64,000 bases of DNA, taken from the NCBI GenBank assembly GCA_020226215.1, contig CM035234.1:51277275-51341274 (forward strand). The letters run 5' to 3'. A program made the translations under genes and the position numbers. Shown here piece after piece: positions 1-11,639 of this stretch. This DNA comes from Sindora glabra (Eukaryota; Streptophyta; Magnoliopsida; Fabales; Fabaceae). A model generated the notes under the pieces. That model saw only the letters and a list, made by a program, of their open reading frames with translations, ran no database searches and was not told where the DNA came from. Position 1 is the first letter of the stretch. Each line of letters begins with the position of its first letter.

Positions 1-2709
1 AGCATTCTTATGGTAGGTTAGTCTAGTACTTTTATTCACTAACATTTACCTATAAGCTAACTTGATATCTGATATCCATTACCACAATTATTAGCTAACA
101 TACATATTAGTCTCGATGTATTATTATTATCCTAGTTTACAATAATACTCGACTAGGGACATTTAAGAATAGTATCAACTCTTCAAGGAATAATTACTAT
201 GTTTACTTATATTATGTATATATAATATTAAATACCATGATTGAAATGCGTTTATAAAGAAAACATAATATAATGTATGTAAATACAATTATCCTGTAAT
301 TGACTACTAGAGCATACACCAACACCAATTGATATATGGTTAGGGTCACTACAAAGAGGACACATAAGGCTATTTTGTGTTAAAGTTTCATAGAGTGAGT
401 CACAGTATATAAAGAAACACATTAATTTTCTTAAGAGGTTACTATACTAGACTAGATTTAGACCTATTCATTAAATAATTGCTAAGTAATATATAGAACT
501 TAACCCTAAATGACCTAACAAAGTTAATAGGTTCCTTTAATAAAATTTTTAGCATGATTTAGTAAAAATAAAAGGGTCCACTCAGTAGCCTAAAGTTGAG
601 TGGTCAAATAGGCCATTTTTATGCCTTAAATGGCTTTGAAATATGGTGAAGAGAAAGTAAGCTTGGGAGATAAAGAAAGAAGACATAATGATAACTTTAG
701 AGACATTAAGAGTAAAGCTAGTAATAGGTAATCATAACCTACAAAAAAGAGAGCTAATGCATTGTGGATGAAAGAAATAGTGTAATGTTTACACTAAGTG
801 GGGAATAAACTAAGAAAGCTTAAAACATTACCATTGTTCACTTAATTTCTCAAATGGCACCCACTTTCACTTCATACAAAGATATCTCTTTTTACTTCAA
901 GCCAAGAACCCAAAGATCTCATAGTGCCAAGAGTAGGTCCATGCTTCATTCTAATGGTAAGAACACTCACACCTTTGGTTCTTCCTTTTGATTTTTAATT
1001 TAAGATGATTAATGATTATGGTTTCCTTTAATTTTCTTGCAAAGATCTATTCTCCAACCTAGGAATCAAACTCACTAAGGTGATTAATTTTTCCTCCTTA
1101 ACCTTTTTGATTCTCCTCACCAATCTCAAGTATCTTGTAAAAATAAAATAGAAGGCTAAGAAAACAAATGAGGATTCAAGGTTGCATACATAAAAAAGGT
1201 ATGGACTTCATGTTTGCATGTTTTAGCCTAGGTAATAAAATGGAGGAAAATTTTCAATAAACTATATGTGATATGAAATGAGAACTTAATGGAAAATATG
1301 GCTTTATAATATTGGTTTATTATTTTAATTGATGTGGTAAGTTGCACTTATTTATAAAAATACCACCACGTTATATCAATTTTCACTTTAACTGACATAA
1401 ATGTAGCAATGTTAAGGGTAAATTGTAGTAGTGCTTACATGGGTTGCATCATTCGGACATAATATAGAATTAAATTCTATAAGGCTCATGAATTAATAAA
1501 ACAAAATTATGTAATTTCATTTACCTTGAAATCACTTTACTTGAATACTCTGTCATTTTACTCTCTATTATTTGTAGTTAATGCTATTTATTCTTATTTT
1601 ACATATTTAAGAAGGTTCATTATTGTATAATGCTATAAATAACATGATATTGTAGTGGAATAGGGCATTAGTCAACTATATACTCAAGTATAGGTGTTTA
1701 ATGATGAATCTTGGAACTTGTAGTTGATTACGAAGGCTTAAAACTTCTCTGCACAATCATAATCAATTATATAGTCATAATCCACTATGACTATCTATAG
1801 AACAATCCTAACTTGCATAGTCAACTATGCCAGTCTAAAGAACACTTTAATGCACATAGTTAATTATTATCTTGCAAACTACAAATTTTTCTACAGGAAA
1901 ACTATTCATCTAACATTTTTCTACCCTTATGTAACTATAACTTTTAAACAACAAAACCTATGAATCAAACTTCAATTCTTAATGCATAAATCATCAATTT
2001 ATTCATACTCTTCAAAAACCTATAAAAGCTAAAAATAGGCAAACTTTTGAATTTAAGTTAGGATTTAGGTACAATACTACTCATTTTACTTGGATAAGAT
2101 ATTTGGAAGCTAGGATAGAGATTTCGTTATTCTTAATCATTCAAAATCATCCAATTTGAGTTTAAGATTCATATTTTCCCTTTTAAGCTAAAATTTTCAA
2201 ATCTTTTAGAATCCAAAAGAAAAAGATAAAGCATTTAGCTATGATTGAGATCTTACCTTATTTGTATGAAAATTTTGATGAATATTGGCTCCCTTGACTT
2301 TAATCAAAAGGAGGAGAAAGAAAAGGAAGAAAAAGAAAAAAAAAGTAGAATAAGAGGAATATGGAGAGAATAAGGAAAAAGGGAGTGATTCGGGATTTAG
2401 GACAAATAAGGGATTTTAGGAAGTGAGTAAAGTTTCAGGACAAAAAAGAAATGAAAGCAATGGTGTAATGAGAAAAATGTCCTAAATCTCCTCTATACTT
2501 AACTATTGACATATGAACACATTTAACCTTTAAACCTTTTATTTAATCCATCATTCCTTAACTAATTCATATAAAATCCCTATTTAAATTCATATGAACA
2601 ATTAATCATTATCTATCTAAAATTTTTATTCCATATTTCTTCATGTTAATATATTATTTTCTCAAAGAAATATTATAAAAATATTTTAATTCTTTTTAAA
2701 GGGAAGTAA
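1..2709 (-). repeat. Degenerate large LTR, family B copy 1
   Basis: Read on the minus strand, this block begins near 2709 with a TGTTAC-type LTR start. Over its first kilobase it is alignable by eye with the plus-strand block at 17231-18338: an AT-rich U3, a phrase about blocked 'atgtcctaaatc', a pyrimidine-rich stretch at 2280-2400, 'gtaagatctcaat' near 2255, and a cluster of self-complementary words at 1755-1890. No open reading frame of interest is present. The far (3') end is not defined: I see no clear LTR terminus or target-site duplication in 1-700, so the copy may be truncated or run past the edge. Assignment to a gypsy-type LTR rests on size and style only. Confidence 0.5.
1755..1890. 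repeat. Self-complementary word cluster in LTR B copy 1
   Basis: This patch contains ATAGTCATA and TATGACTAT as 9-bp inverted arms around a 6-base loop, then CATAGTCAACTATG (6-bp arms, 2-base loop), plus TAATCAATTA-type words. It lies about 820-950 bp downstream of the LTR start. Homologous positions in the other B copies carry similar clusters with different words. Confidence 0.6.
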
Positions 2710-4705
2710 CAACATATGTGTATTTGCTTGCAAATATCTACTTCAACCATCCTAAAACTTACCTCATTGCCAAAGTACTTAAGCGGGCTCACTTCTAACC
2801 TATCCAACAATAATTGAGTATTCAGGGGAAGGATTTCCAAAGAAAAAAAAGAATAAGTTCTAAGAAACCTAATGAATGAATAACAAAAAAAGGAAAAACA
2901 AAAAAAAATTTGTACTTAATTATGCTTTATGATTGAATCTTAATAGAGGCTAACTATGTTGCTTCAAAGAAATATAACATATTTGTATAGTAAAAAAATT
3001 TAAACATACCTAAAAATTCATTATACCTTGTAAACAATGGATCATTTGTATACACAAATTGATAACCAATTATGGTTCTTTTATCACATAAACCATTACA
3101 AGAGAATAAGTAAAATATAGAATGTTATCAAATGCCTCTATTGACATATTCATTTGACTACAAATTAAATTCTGCACAATATAGGCATAACATCCAAAAT
3201 CAAGTAATAAATATGAAATAATATAAATGAATCTCCTTGTGACTCCCATCCTTCCTTCTCCCTTACAAGCTAATCCTTATCTATCCAAATTAGCCTTATC
3301 CCTTACAAGCAGGCATATAGATTCAATGCATATAACCATAGTATGAATATCATCGCCTTAACATCATTATATCTTATTGATGGCAGAAGTTAACAAATTA
3401 TAAATGAGTTTCTTATATAACATTTAAATTTTTAACTATAATCACAATATCATCCAAGAACATATATATACTTATATAGAAGTTAATGCTTCATCTTACA
3501 TGTCAATCCAAAAGATAAATTAAATACTATAATACACACACACATATACATGTATACATATGTGAGAATATGAATAAGTTTATTCATTACAACATATTTT
3601 TATAAGTTATGGGATCATTATGCCTCTTTGCATGGTCTCATCAAAATTACTTACTATTTGACATTAGTCATACAAACATTTTGTTCTCAATTTTACATGT
3701 TAAGGTTATTTGTCTATGTACTACTTGTACAAAGAAGTATAATGTGATCAAAGTCCCTAGAACATATATATCTTTAGAAAAAAATAGGAATAATTGATTA
3801 TATAGGTCTAAAGGAAAATTTCTAAAGCTATAATTGATTATGAGATCAATTATAAGTCTCCAGAAAGTAACTTATAGGTTATAATCAATTGTGCAAGCCC
3901 AAAAAGTAACTCTTTAGGTCATAATCAATTATATGAAGGAAATTTATGAATTTTTTGTTAGAAAATACTACTCATCTGGCACAAATTTATCATAAAGTCA
4001 TTCTTCCTTTAGCAAATAAATTCAACCAACTCATCAAATATCATTATTTTAACACTAAACCCTTCAAATCCACTATATATTTCACAATAAATAACATCCT
4101 AACCTCAAATTTCATTTGTAGAGCTATATTTAAACCTTAAACTAAAAACATAAATTCAAAGCTAGAATTAAGTAAAATGTTATTATTGATTGTAAAAGAG
4201 GAAATAGATGGTAGGATTAGAGGTTATCTTGATCCTAAACATTCAAAATCCAAAGGTTTAAGATTAAAAATCCTTATTGACATCAAGCTCTTAATCAACC
4301 AAGTTTCAAGGAAAAGAAGTAAAAGGAAAGTTTTATAAGAATTGAAAAGTAAAATTTATTACCTTGTTTAAATTAATTAGAGTTAAGAGGTTGAAGAGGA
4401 AGATAGTGATAATGCTTGAGAGTGAGAAGAAGTTGAAAGGAATTATGTTACGTTAGAGGATAAAAATGAGGGATGAGGTAAAATTTTAGGGATATAAGGG
4501 CTTAAGCCTTAAAAGCAAAATGGAGAAATGCTTTCCTAAGTTTCTCTTACACTCTATACTCATTCCAATTTAGTTCTAGCTTTAAAAGATTGCTTACTTA
4601 ATCAATTATGTATTACTTCTCAATAAAATATTTTATTTATTAATCTATTATAATTATTTAATTTCATCCTAAAACATTTTAAATTGTAATAAATGTAATA
4701 AATCT
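2710..4705 (-). repeat. Degenerate large LTR, family B copy 2
   Basis: On the minus strand this block starts near 4700 and follows the same order of landmarks as copy 1: AT-rich U3, a purine-rich stretch on the plus strand at 4380-4460 (pyrimidine-rich in the sense orientation), an 'aaggtaataaa' phrase near 4360, and a word cluster at 3815-3935. The two short reading frames in it (3609-3797 and 3946-4140) have no recognisable domain and look fortuitous. Both ends are estimates because I found no clear target-site duplication. It appears to lie head-to-tail against copy 1, so the pair could also be the two LTRs of a lost element. Confidence 0.45.
3815..3935. repeat. Self-complementary word cluster in LTR B copy 2
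   Basis: ATAATTGAT and ATCAATTAT form 9-bp inverted arms around a 6-base loop, and ATAATCAATT recurs at least twice more within 120 bp. The cluster sits about 770-890 bp from the estimated LTR start. Confidence 0.6.
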
Positions 4706-4859
4706 TTATTCTCTTGAGGCCTTGCCACTTTCAAACGAATTTTCAGCTAGCAAAATTATAAGCAATAACATGATTACAAATAAGATAATAAGCAAATTTT
4801 ATGTGAAGCATCCATCTAAAGAATAAACCTAGATTGGTTAGTTTTGTTGTGCATTCAGA

Positions 4860-5487
4860 GAGGGAGGATGAATATTAGCCATTTAAAGATAAGCTTGTAT
4901 AGGAGTGAAAGTCTTAAACATATGGTAATTCTAGATTTTTAAGTCAAACACAAAATTACTAATATGAAAATCTAGAATTTCATTAGGTATATCAACATTT
5001 AGAGAATCAATCATTAGTTTATAGTTAAGAACCTATTTGTTAAGCCTTTACCATTAGCAATAATGATTTTAGTGCCTTCCAACACATGTTCTAAAAAACA
5101 AGCCCTTTTTGCCATAAATCACCTAGATTATATTTTCTTTGAATAAGCTATGCCCACAAAGCATCTTTATTCATCATTAAACCATGCCCAAAATTCATGA
5201 GAAAAGCATTATTTTTATCATGAAGATTTTGAAGTCTTAATCCTTTATGAGATTTTAGGTGAAGAAACTGATGGTTATATAGCTAAGTGAGAATTATGAT
5301 GCCTATTATTAGATTCCCATGTGAAATTTCTTGTGTATTTTTCCACCTCTTCACATAAACCTATTGAAAGATAAGAAGTTTGCATAGTGTACATAGGAAA
5401 AATTGATATGACAAATTGAGTTAAAGTCATTGCAAATGATAATATGACTTCTTTTTAAGAGTTAAGCATATTCTTGACCCTATTCAA
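4860..5487 (-). pseudogene. LINE reverse transcriptase C-terminal fragment
   Basis: Minus-strand translation gives, with stops and small shifts, the region between the reverse transcriptase and the zf-RVT zinc knuckle of plant LINEs. From 5480 down one reads a VKNMLNS stretch, then an AMQTS motif, then an EKYTRNFTWES segment, and around 5246-5098 HDKNNAFLMNFGHG followed by NKDALWA and QRKYNLGDL. These match the known order (…WKS..LS.AGR.TL…, …AMQT…, …FIWG…, …N.A.LMK.G..L…LW..VL..KY…). Stops interrupt it and nothing upstream of the AMQT region survives. It ends exactly at the copia LTR start at 5488, so the copia element most likely inserted into this LINE. Confidence 0.7.
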
Positions 5488-5864
5488 TGTTAGAAATGGA
5501 GAACACTAAAGATGAATAAAGAAGAAGATAAAGATGAAAAAAATGAATAAATTGCACTTGATCTATTATTTCAAATCTTCACACTTTTTGTTACATGGTG
5601 ATCTTTTACATTGATTGTTCACATTGTCATTCTCTTTTTCATATAGAAAAGCACATATAACATTCTCTCTCATATTGATCTCTCATATAGCACTGATCTC
5701 TCGCTTTTGAATTACCTTTAACACTAGAGGAGAACCTCTTTTATAATGCTAACAAATAGCTAACAAACTAACCACTTTGTTAGAATATTCTTTTAATCAC
5801 TCTAGCTAGCTAACCACTTAGTTAAAAATATTCCTTTTTAGTTTTGGATTATCCTTTTACAACA
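5488..5864 (-). repeat. Copia 3' LTR (element 1)
   Basis: A 377-bp LTR in minus orientation. Its sense strand starts TGTTGTAAAAGG at 5864 and ends TAACA at 5488, the usual TG…CA ends. A polypurine tract lies immediately upstream in the sense direction (5865-5876) and a TATA box at 5738-5745. The left flank is LINE sequence. No matching 5' LTR was found, so the element is 5'-truncated. Confidence 0.75.
5738..5745 (-). promoter_or_regulatory. TATA box of copia LTR (element 1)
   Basis: TATAAAAG on the minus strand, about 120 bp into the LTR, where a copia U3 promoter is expected. Confidence 0.55.
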
Positions 5865-5876
5865 TACCCCCTAAAG
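5865..5876 (-). other. Polypurine tract, copia element 1
   Basis: On the minus strand GCTTTAGGGGGTA abuts the TGTTG start of the 3' LTR. This is the priming site for plus-strand DNA synthesis in LTR retrotransposons and fixes both orientation and LTR boundary. Confidence 0.75.
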
Positions 5877-6824
5877 CAAAACATTTAAAGACACCATTCC
5901 TACCATACTTCTAAGTCTTTTACATCTATCAATATTTATTGGTTTAGTTAGAATGTTGGTAACTTGTTCTTCTATCTTGTAGTAAATCACTTATAGTTTC
6001 ACTTTATTCACTTGATCTTTTAGCATGTGAAATTTGGTCTTTATATGCTTGCTCTTTCCATGAAAAATTAACTTTTTAGCTAAGTTTTTAGTTGATTGGT
6101 TATTAATACAGATTTTATTGCTTCTCTAACCTTTATATGCATTTACTCACATAAGCTTTAAAGCTACATAGCTTGACATCACTAGTAAATGTGACCACAT
6201 ATTCATCTTCACATGAAAAAAGTGCCATAATTGGTTATTTATTTGAACTCCATGAAAAAATAATATTTTAAAATTGAAAAATATAAGCACTAGTGCTCTT
6301 TTTATCATCTTGATCACTACATTAATCATTGTTTAAGTACCTTAAAAATCCTTTTTTACTAGAATAAGTTTCATTAATGAATAATAAACCTTGATCCTTG
6401 AAACTAGAGACATACCTCAAGATCCTTTTGGCTGCAAGTAGATGAGAATGTTTAGAATTATCCATGAATTTACTAACTAGATCTACTTTATAGCATATAT
6501 CAAGCATAATGTTACATAGATAGCTTAGAAAACCCATAATTTGCTTAAACATTGAAGTATTGAATGCTCTTTCATCTTGATCTTTTGTTAATTTAAACCT
6601 TGTGTTAACTACAATTTTTGCTTTGTTATAACTCAACATGTTGAATCTTTTCAAAGTATCATTAGCATGCTTCCTTTAATGCATAAACATTCCTTTTGAA
6701 GTTTGAACAAACTCTATTTTTAGGAAATAAGATAGTAACACCAAATTTGATAACTCAATCTGTTAAATTTTTTTCAAAATATCATTAGCATACTTCTTTT
6801 GTTGCACAAACTCCAAACACTATT
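5877..6824 (-). pseudogene. Copia RT/RNase H remnant (element 1)
   Basis: The frame at 6654-6322 encodes the linker between the Ty1/copia reverse transcriptase and RNase H. Visible motifs are RFKLTKDQDE, then YKQI-like FKQIMGFLSYLCN, then LDICYKVDLVSKFMDN and HLLAAKRILRYV, all typical of copia polyproteins. Upstream (6655-6810) the sense strand still reads FVQQKKYANDILKK-like sequence, the end of the RT domain, in a shifted and interrupted frame, and part of this motif appears twice, suggesting a small local duplication. Downstream toward 5877 the RNase H domain is unreadable. There is no integrase, protease or gag in the window for this copy. It is a dead, 5'-truncated element. Confidence 0.75.
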
Positions 6825-7975
6825 TGTAACATTAATATATGAAAAATTGAGATTTTAGCAATTTCTAAACCTTGACTCCATAAAGAAATAGAAAATAGAG
6901 TATTATCCACCCTTGACGGTTTTACTTCTAAACTTAACATAATTCTATTATCATCTTTTAAAGAAAAATTTTACGAATCTTCTTTTACCAATCTTGACAA
7001 TAAAATACCGATATTATACTATCATATTAACATTTATACAATACTAAAACTAGATTATACAACATTATAGCTCAGCTAAACACCTATAAAAGCATATACT
7101 ACCATATTCTTCTCCTTTTAGGAAAAAAACTAAAGAAAACAAGAGATAGTTGAATTCTTCATTCTTTAATCTTTCAAATGCCTCTCAAAGTATTAAATTC
7201 ACTAAAATAAATTAAGTTTTAAGAATTTTGAAAAGAAGATTTCCATAAAACTTAAAGGAAATGGATGAAGATTTAGGTTACCTTGCAAGAATTTGATAAA
7301 AACTAGTTGGAGAACCTCTTAAATTCATTGGAGAATTGAAAACCATAGGAGGAAAAATTGGTGAAAAATAAACCAAAAGGATTTTATATAAAATCTTAAC
7401 TCAGGCTTCCTTAAGAAGCTTCCTTTTTACTTTTTTTGTTTTTATAGAAATTTTAATGATAAGGTACATGGATGCAAAGTTTTTCTATCCCTAAATTAGA
7501 AGATGTTTCTTCTTAAATCTAATAAAAATCTTCTAAATAGTGTCTAGAAAAATTTAGTAACAAATACCTTTAGTTTTTTCACCTTTTTTCTTAATTGCCA
7601 TATGATTTTTCTTCAACATTGGGCTCTACTTGGGCCTTATCAAAAATCAAATGTAGGCTTAAAAAATTTGAACTAACTTAGCCCAAACGAACTAAGATGA
7701 TTTATTTTAAATTCGAGCTATTTTTGGGCTTCTAGGCCCTTAATTTTCTATCGAATCTTTGCATAATTTTTTCAAACTTAATATTGGACTTTTAATTATA
7801 TTTTGACCTATACTAATGTCTAATATAAATTCTACAAAAATTCTAACTACATATACCTCCAAATTATTTTTATAATTTATTCAAACTTCACATAATTACC
7901 TTATTAGGTTTTTATTTGTGAGGTCACTAGCTTAAATTCCTTCTTGAATTTTCTCACTTTATTTAAGGTATTACA
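6825..7975 (-). repeat. LTR-like block with TATA box
   Basis: On the minus strand this begins TGTAATACCTT at 7975, resembling other large-LTR starts in the window, and has a TATA-rich core at 7383-7393 followed by a leader-like region. A TGTAAC at 6825 could be the inverse end, giving about 1.15 kb. I found no matching 5-bp target-site duplication, so the right edge is better supported than the left. No coding potential. Confidence 0.4.
7383..7393 (-). promoter_or_regulatory. TATA-like element in LTR-like block
   Basis: TTTATATAAAA on the minus strand about 585 bp from the putative LTR start. Confidence 0.35.
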
Positions 7976-8300
7976 TTAAGTGTTTAAGGATTAATGGTTA
8001 AGGGTTAGGTATTTTAAGGTTTTAAAGGTTTTAGGTTTTAAATTTTTAGGTTTGGGGTTTTGGTGTTGGGTGTTAAGTGTTTGTATTTAGGGGTTAGTGT
8101 TGAGGGGTTAACGTTTGTAGTTTGTGATTTGTGGTTAAGTGTTATTATTTTGGGTATAGGGCTTGGGGTTTAGGATTTTGGTGTTATTGGCTTAGTGTTT
8201 AATATTTTTAGGATTATTTTTTAGGGTTTAAATTTTTTAGGGTTTGTTAGTTTAAAGCATTTAGAATTTGTGGTATAGGATTTTTGGGTTTAGGATCAAT
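7976..8300 (+). repeat. Degenerate telomere-like GT-rich tract
   Basis: About 325 bp of the plus strand is nearly free of C and built from variants of TTTAGGG and GGGTTT: ggttaagggttagg, ttttagg repeatedly, gggtttagg, tttagggttt. The array is too diverged for a clean register. Plant telomeres are TTTAGGG, so this may be an interstitial telomeric relic, or simply a strand-biased low-complexity tract. Confidence 0.5.
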
Positions 8301-9281
8301 GATATTGATTTTTTAACTAAAAACAAGCAATAAGTTAATAAATATAAGAAAATAACACTCATAAATCATATAAATAAGATGGCTTGATAGTTGTTTAAGT
8401 ATACCTTTTTATTAAAGGTCTTGATTTTGATTCCATTATTGTAATTTATTTGTATACTTTTTAGTTAATAGTTTTGTAGTTATGGCTTAATACACCTTAG
8501 CACATCCCTAAACTTACCTTATGGTAGTGGTTGCATCACCATAAGGCTCAGTCTCCTACAATACTTGCATTGAATATTGGTCTTCCTTACAAGTTTAAGA
8601 ATTTAGGTGCTTAAGTTGGTGCATGAAGATTAAAACCTTGAGTTTGAGTGTTTTACATCAACAATGGAGAGAGGTTGTTAAAAAGGACTTTGATGTGTAA
8701 TTGAAATGGGGTTACTAAGGAAGGGGATTTTAGGTCCTACTATTTAGAATAGGCCAACCTTAATAAATTAGTACCTTACTTATATGACACAATATCAACC
8801 TGAATGTTAATTAATTGCTTTAGGGAATAAATGTTAATGCAAGTTAGTATTTTAGTATGATTATTTCAAATGCACATCTACATTATCTACTGTGCTTTTG
8901 GATATTCAAAGAGTTATAATAGTACCTTTTAATTTCCTATACAAAGTGATACAAATGGAAAGTGGCTACAAAGTGGCCATGGATGCCTTTTTAGATGTAA
9001 TTGATTATCCTTAGAGGGTTTTACATATAGTGTAGTTCATTAATAGGTGTCCAAGGCCTAATTCCAATTTTGTTGTAATGTGGTGTCAAAGAAAGAGTAA
9101 TGTCACCACTCATAAAGCAGCTAAATGGATAGTTCAGAATGTTAGGAGTTCTTTAGGAAAGTTATCTCAAATTCATCCTGCTCTAGATATTTTTATTCTT
9201 TAGGATGTTTCTCTTGTAACTTGAGTTTTGGTTGGCAATAAAATTTCCTTTTTCAATGAGTAAAGAAATCAAAATAATTAT
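8301..9281 (+). pseudogene. RNase H (LINE-type) remnant
   Basis: At roughly 9070-9210 the plus strand reads WCQRKSNVTTHKAAKWIVQN followed by an SLGKLSQIHPALDIF stretch. The W..R..N..(A)H..AKW pattern is the end of the RNase H-like domain (RVT_3) found in plant LINEs and LINE-derived genes. Just upstream, 8940-9010 reads ESGYKVAMDAF, comparable to the LESD…VVDA strand of that domain. Stops and shifts interrupt both parts. 8301-8640 shows nothing I recognise. A host gene fragment with the same domain cannot be excluded. Confidence 0.4.
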
Positions 9282-9413
9282 AAATCAAGGAAATTTTATG
9301 GAATCTACATATATATAATATTTATAATAAAATCTTAATTAATCTTTAAATCAAGGAAATTTTATGGAATCTACACATATATAATATTTATAATAAAATC
9401 TTAATTAATCTTT
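9282..9413. repeat. 66-bp tandem duplication
   Basis: Two almost identical 66-bp units, 9282-9347 and 9348-9413, each starting aaatcaaggaaattttatgg. They differ at only one or two positions, so the duplication is recent compared with its surroundings. Confidence 0.85.
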
Positions 9414-10351
9414 AAAACAAAATTTAATTTATGTTATTGTCTTCGTGTTTAATATTTTAGTTTGCATTTAAACTTACTAGTGGAGGTTTTACTATTTAAT
9501 GTTAAATTAGTTTGCTTCTTTTTATTAAATTGAACTTTCTTATAATTAAAAAAAATTCTAAGCATTTCACAAGATGTCAATTAAATTATTATTTTCAATT
9601 AGCATTTTCATTTACAACACGTTATTGTATTTTAAAATTATTTTATTGCTAATACAAATTTATACATTATAAGTAAATTTTATTGACCTTTTAACATAAT
9701 TTTTTTAATTCAATAGATAAATGGAATACATATTTTACAATTAAATCATGTATTGCAAAGGTATTATTCTAGTTTTATTTATCATGTGTGTAAAGTTCTG
9801 ATCGAAATGAAATGATTACAGAAGAGAAATATGCTGACAAGTAGCATGTGTACTTGTTATCTACATTTTAAAACTAAAATAGTTAAAATTAAGAATTCAA
9901 AAATTTTACAATTACAAGAAATACTTTCAAATTCAATTTAATTTGATGCATAATAAACTCCTTACAATTTAGTAGTAGCATACTATATTAATAAGGCTTA
10001 ATTTTGTACACATCTAGTTGTCAATGGATACGACCCTATTTGTTTTTATTATCCTTTATCTAGTGGTGTTTGGTGTTGACCTCCTAATTACTTGGTCTTC
10101 TCTTTGTTCAACATTATTTTAATGTTTTTTAATAAATGCAGTTATTAAATTATTCGACATGTATATGTAAAATTCTAAAATCCGAATTTAGATGTAAAAA
10201 AAGCAAAACTTTTCAGTAACATCATGTTTCACTTAAATTAAAGACCCTTAACAATTTTTTTTTTGTTTATACTCAAGGTATCCTTACATTTTTTTACTAG
10301 GTATGAGATTAATCTCCATTCATAATAAAAGCAATAGATGATAAACTTTTG
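9414..10351. other. AT-rich spacer, no recognised feature
   Basis: No open reading frame, RNA gene or LTR terminus recognised on either strand. Confidence 0.5.
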
Positions 10352-11639
10352 TAGCATCCTCCTTAGAATTTCAAAATTTTTGAATTTTATATGTGAAGAG
10401 AATAATATATTAGTTTTGGTGGTGATAATTTAGAATAGAAATTTTAGATGGAATGGATATATTTTGATAAGTGAATGTGAGTGGGAAAATTGAAGAAAGG
10501 AGAATTAATTAATAAAATGAGTCTTGAATAAAATTTTTAAGTAAATAGAAATAAAATGTTTAAGTAGACTTGAAATGGGAAACTCGAAAGGTCTAGTTAA
10601 GGAAAAGTGCAATGAATAATAAAATTAAAAAGTTATAAGTAATTAGAGATAAGTATGTAAGGATGGTGGAGATTTAGGGTAAAAATTTCAAAAATTCCCT
10701 TGCCCCTTTTAAATTTAGAAGTAACATATGTTTATTGTCATGATTGAAACTTACTATTGTTAATGTGAAACCTTTAGGATTAAAATCTCGATGCATTATT
10801 TTGTAGGAACGAAACTAGTTGATAAGGTAGTATTTAAATTCAAAAGATAGGTATATATGTAAATACACATTTATGCATGTATATATATGTATGTATCTTG
10901 AATAAATTTTTATGCCCTGAATAGTTAGTAAGGTTAAACAACTTAGTAAAATTTTTTAATTTGTGCCATAAAGATAAACTGCTATAAAGGAAGATTGCAA
11001 GTAGCACTTAAGTTTTGCTACTAAAGCATTGTGGATAAGTTTAGTTATGGTGTAGCTCTAGGATTGTTCTAATGCAAGTGCTTATGTGTTATTGTTTATG
11101 TTAATTATCAGCTATATATGTGTTATGAATGGGAGTTAATGCTAGCATGTGACAAATAAATAATGTCTAAATATGATAAATTTGTTAGTTAGTCAATAGA
11201 AATTTTTAAGAGGTGTATGATAGAGTTTGAATATACAGATAAAGGTGGGAAATAGGACACCAAACTACCTTTGAAATTTATTCATAGTTTGAGTGAAATT
11301 GAATGAATATTCTATTTTAACTTATAATACAAATTGATTATTTTTCTTGTATAATCTGGTAGATTTGTTCTCAAATCCATATTTTAATGATGACTTTTAT
11401 TGTAAAAATTATGTTTATGCATGATTATATCTATAATTATTTTTATAAAAAATTCAAATCAATTTGTTAATTAGTATGAAGAATTGTTTATTGTTAGGTT
11501 TGTACATGAATTTTATATCAAGTCTATAATGTTTTATGTAAGCATTCTTCAAAAAAATACATTTGGTTGAATAGTCATTGAAAGTCAAAGATTTAGATTT
11601 ATTAGCACTTGCTAATATATATTAAAGTTATATATATAT
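10352..11639 (+). repeat. Family B LTR fragment, copy 3
   Basis: Starts TGTAGCATCCTCC. The first 350 bp (to about 10700) aligns closely with 17231-17570: shared phrases include gtggtgataattta/gtagtgataattta, ggaatg.ata.attttgataag, aattaattaataaaatgagtctt and aagttataagtaattaga. After 10700 the similarity fades. The family E solo LTR at 11640 interrupts the tract. The start is supported by the alignment, the end is not. Confidence 0.6.
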
